DNA from: Candidatus Rokuibacteriota bacterium
Lineage (GTDB): Bacteria > Methylomirabilota > Methylomirabilia > Rokubacteriales > CSP1-6
NCBI GenBank assembly: GCA_016206385.1
Contig: JACQRS010000349.1
Location: 1-7,095 of the forward strand
Direction of reading: 5' to 3'
DNA: 7,095 bases
The notes under the pieces were generated by a model. It did no database searches. It was not told where the DNA came from and saw nothing but the letters and a program-made list of their open reading frames with translations. Below, one piece after another: positions 6,177 to 7,095 of the stretch (the first letter of the stretch is position 1; each line of letters opens with the position of its first letter). Position numbers and translations under genes: made by a program.

Positions 6177-6716
6177 ATGACGGGGCACCGCCTGGGAGGG
6201 GTGCTGATCACCCAGGCGCAGATCGCTGCGCGCGTGCGGGAGCTGGGAGAGGCCGTGGCCCGCGACTACGGGGGACAGGATCCGGTCCTGGTTGGCGTGC
6301 TGACGGGCGCGGTGGTGTTCCTGGCCGATCTGATCCGCGCCATCGCCATCCCGGTGACCCTGGACTTCATCGGCGTGGCGAGCTACGGGGCCGGGACCGG
6401 ATCCTCGGGCGTGGTGAGACTCACCTCCGACCTCTCCGTCTCCATCGAGGGCCGGCACGTCCTCATCGTCGAGGACATCATCGACTCGGGGCGCACCATC
6501 AACTACCTGCGACGAAATCTCCTGACGCGCCGCCCGCGAAGCCTCAGGCTCTGCGCCCTCCTGGACAAGGCCGAGCGGCGGGACGAGGAGGTCGAGATCG
6601 ACTACCGCGGCTTCTCGATCCCCAACCACTTCGTGGTGGGGTACGGCCTGGACTTCGGGGGGCTCTACAGAAACCTCCCATATATCGCGATCTTAGAGAG
6701 CGAGCCGGGGGAGTAG
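6177..6716 (+). CDS. hpt: Hypoxanthine phosphoribosyltransferase
   Basis: This cytosolic purine-salvage enzyme transfers ribose 5-phosphate from PRPP to hypoxanthine (and often guanine), giving IMP or GMP. Length is 179 aa, as usual for bacterial Hpt. The PRPP loop V-L-I-V-E-D-I-I-D-S-G-R-T lies at 95-107, with E99, D100 and the catalytic-base D103. The flexible-loop motif A-S-Y-G-A-G-T precedes it, with A where many homologues have S. The purine-contacting lysine is in L-L-D-K (K131). G-F-S-I-P-N-H-F-V-V-G-Y-G-L-D and Y-R-N-L-P-Y-I close the protein. ATG 6177 follows the SPOR stop by 11 nt, with GAG at 6166-6168 as a modest ribosome site. It is probably co-transcribed with argS and the SPOR gene. 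The hpt-ftsH adjacency is widespread in bacteria. Xanthine phosphoribosyltransferase is a less likely alternative given the motif set. Confidence 0.95.
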   Translation: MTGHRLGGVLITQAQIAARVRELGEAVARDYGGQDPVLVGVLTGAVVFLADLIRAIAIPVTLDFIGVASYGAGTGSSGVVRLTSDLSVSIEGRHVLIVEDIIDSGRTINYLRRNLLTRRPRSLRLCALLDKAERRDEEVEIDYRGFSIPNHFVVGYGLDFGGLYRNLPYIAILESEPGE

Positions 6717-6721
6717 CCGGC

Positions 6722-6748
6722 TTGCGGGCTGGGGCCTTATGCTATAAT
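6722..6748 (+). promoter_or_regulatory. Extended -10 housekeeping-type promoter for ftsH
   Basis: A consensus TATAAT at 6743-6748 is preceded directly by TGC (6740-6742), giving a full extended -10. TTGCGG at 6722-6727 is a partial -35 with a short 15-nt spacer, which an extended -10 can tolerate. Transcription would begin near 6755, leaving a leader of about 23 nt before the ftsH ATG. This lets ftsH be expressed independently of the argS-hpt unit. Confidence 0.75.
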
Positions 6749-6754
6749 GGCCCC
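6731..6754 (+). repeat. Inverted repeat bracketing the ftsH -10 element
   Basis: GGGGCC at 6731-6736 and GGCCCC at 6749-6754 are perfect 6-bp arms with the TGC-TATAAT element in the 12-nt centre. It could be an operator-like site or a hairpin at the end of the hpt transcript. The lack of a T-run argues against a standard terminator. Confidence 0.45.
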
Positions 6755-6766
6755 GTAAGCATCGCC

Positions 6767-6772
6767 AGGAGA
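6767..6772 (+). promoter_or_regulatory. Strong Shine-Dalgarno for ftsH
   Basis: AGGAGA sits 5 nt before ATG 6778. It is the best ribosome site in the window and supports this start codon. Confidence 0.8.
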
Positions 6773-6777
6773 CACTG

Positions 6778-7095
6778 ATGAAGGCCCCCGTGAACCAGTT
6801 CTACAAGAATCTGGCCCTCTGGATGGTGATCGGCCTGATCGTCATCCTCCTCTTCAACCTCTTCCAGACCAGCCAGCCCTCCCGCGAAGAGATCGTCTTC
6901 TCCGACTTCCTGCGCAAAGTGGAGGCCGGCGAGGTGAAGGAGGTCACGATCCGCGGGAACGCGCTCAGCGGCCGCCTCGGCGACGGGTCGGCCTTCCGGA
7001 CCTACACCGTGGACTACCCGGATCTGGTGAAGATGCTGCGGGACCGCGGCGTCCGCATCATCGTCAAGCCGCCGGACAACAACCCCTGGTACGCC
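6778..7095 (+). CDS. ftsH: ATP-dependent zinc metalloprotease FtsH, N-terminal part (3' truncated by window edge)
   Basis: The frame stays open from ATG 6778 to the last base (106 codons). The visible part has a short basic tail with N-Q-F-Y-K-N, one hydrophobic membrane segment at about 13-29, and then the FtsH extracytoplasmic domain with E-I-V-F-S-D-F-L at 38-45, V-E-A-G-E-V-K-E-V-T-I-R-G at 48-60, and an ending in N-N-P-W-Y at 101-105. In the family, a second membrane segment, an AAA+ ATPase and an HEXXH zinc protease follow; all lie outside the window. FtsH degrades misfolded membrane proteins and selected regulators as a membrane-anchored hexamer. It has its own promoter and strong ribosome site, and follows hpt by 61 nt, a conserved neighbourhood that backs the assignment. 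Confidence 0.9.
   Translation, partial: MKAPVNQFYKNLALWMVIGLIVILLFNLFQTSQPSREEIVFSDFLRKVEAGEVKEVTIRGNALSGRLGDGSAFRTYTVDYPDLVKMLRDRGVRIIVKPPDNNPWYA

Overview
The window is a GC-rich (roughly two-thirds G+C by eye), gene-dense bacterial chromosome segment with every gene on the + strand. A TonB C-terminal domain and a SPOR-domain membrane protein point to a Gram-negative (diderm) cell. The base composition and the argS-SPOR-hpt-ftsH order would fit a Methylomirabilota/Rokubacteria-like or deltaproteobacterium-like organism, but that placement is inference.

Positions 1-3703 form a cobalamin-related cluster. The 3' end of a TonB-like gene (1-210) is followed almost without gaps by threonine-phosphate decarboxylase (cobD, Salmonella naming), adenosylcobinamide-phosphate synthase (cbiB) and cobyric acid synthase (cobQ/cbiP). 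The genes overlap or lie 4 nt apart, so they are probably one transcript. CobQ makes adenosylcobyric acid by four amidations, CobD makes (R)-1-aminopropan-2-ol phosphate, and CbiB joins the two into adenosylcobinamide phosphate. A TonB gene next to them suggests a link to outer-membrane uptake of corrinoid or metal chelate.

Positions 3704-3820 are a 117-nt non-coding gap with a GC hairpin, a 10-bp palindrome and a second strong hairpin just ahead of argS. Positions 3821-6716 hold argS, a SPOR-domain protein whose start overlaps the argS stop, and hpt. Positions 6717-6777 carry an excellent extended -10 promoter and a strong Shine-Dalgarno for ftsH, whose first 106 codons run off the window end.

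The most striking observation is in ArgS. The protein is otherwise canonical, but the class I HIGH signature, usually HVGH after NPTGPL, reads VIVN, so both histidines and the glycine are absent while the reading frame is intact. Second is a sharp AT-rich island of about 60 bp with atypical codons in cobQ, followed by two tandem inverted repeats. Otherwise this is housekeeping and cofactor-biosynthesis DNA. I see no CRISPR array, tRNA, rRNA or mobile element.
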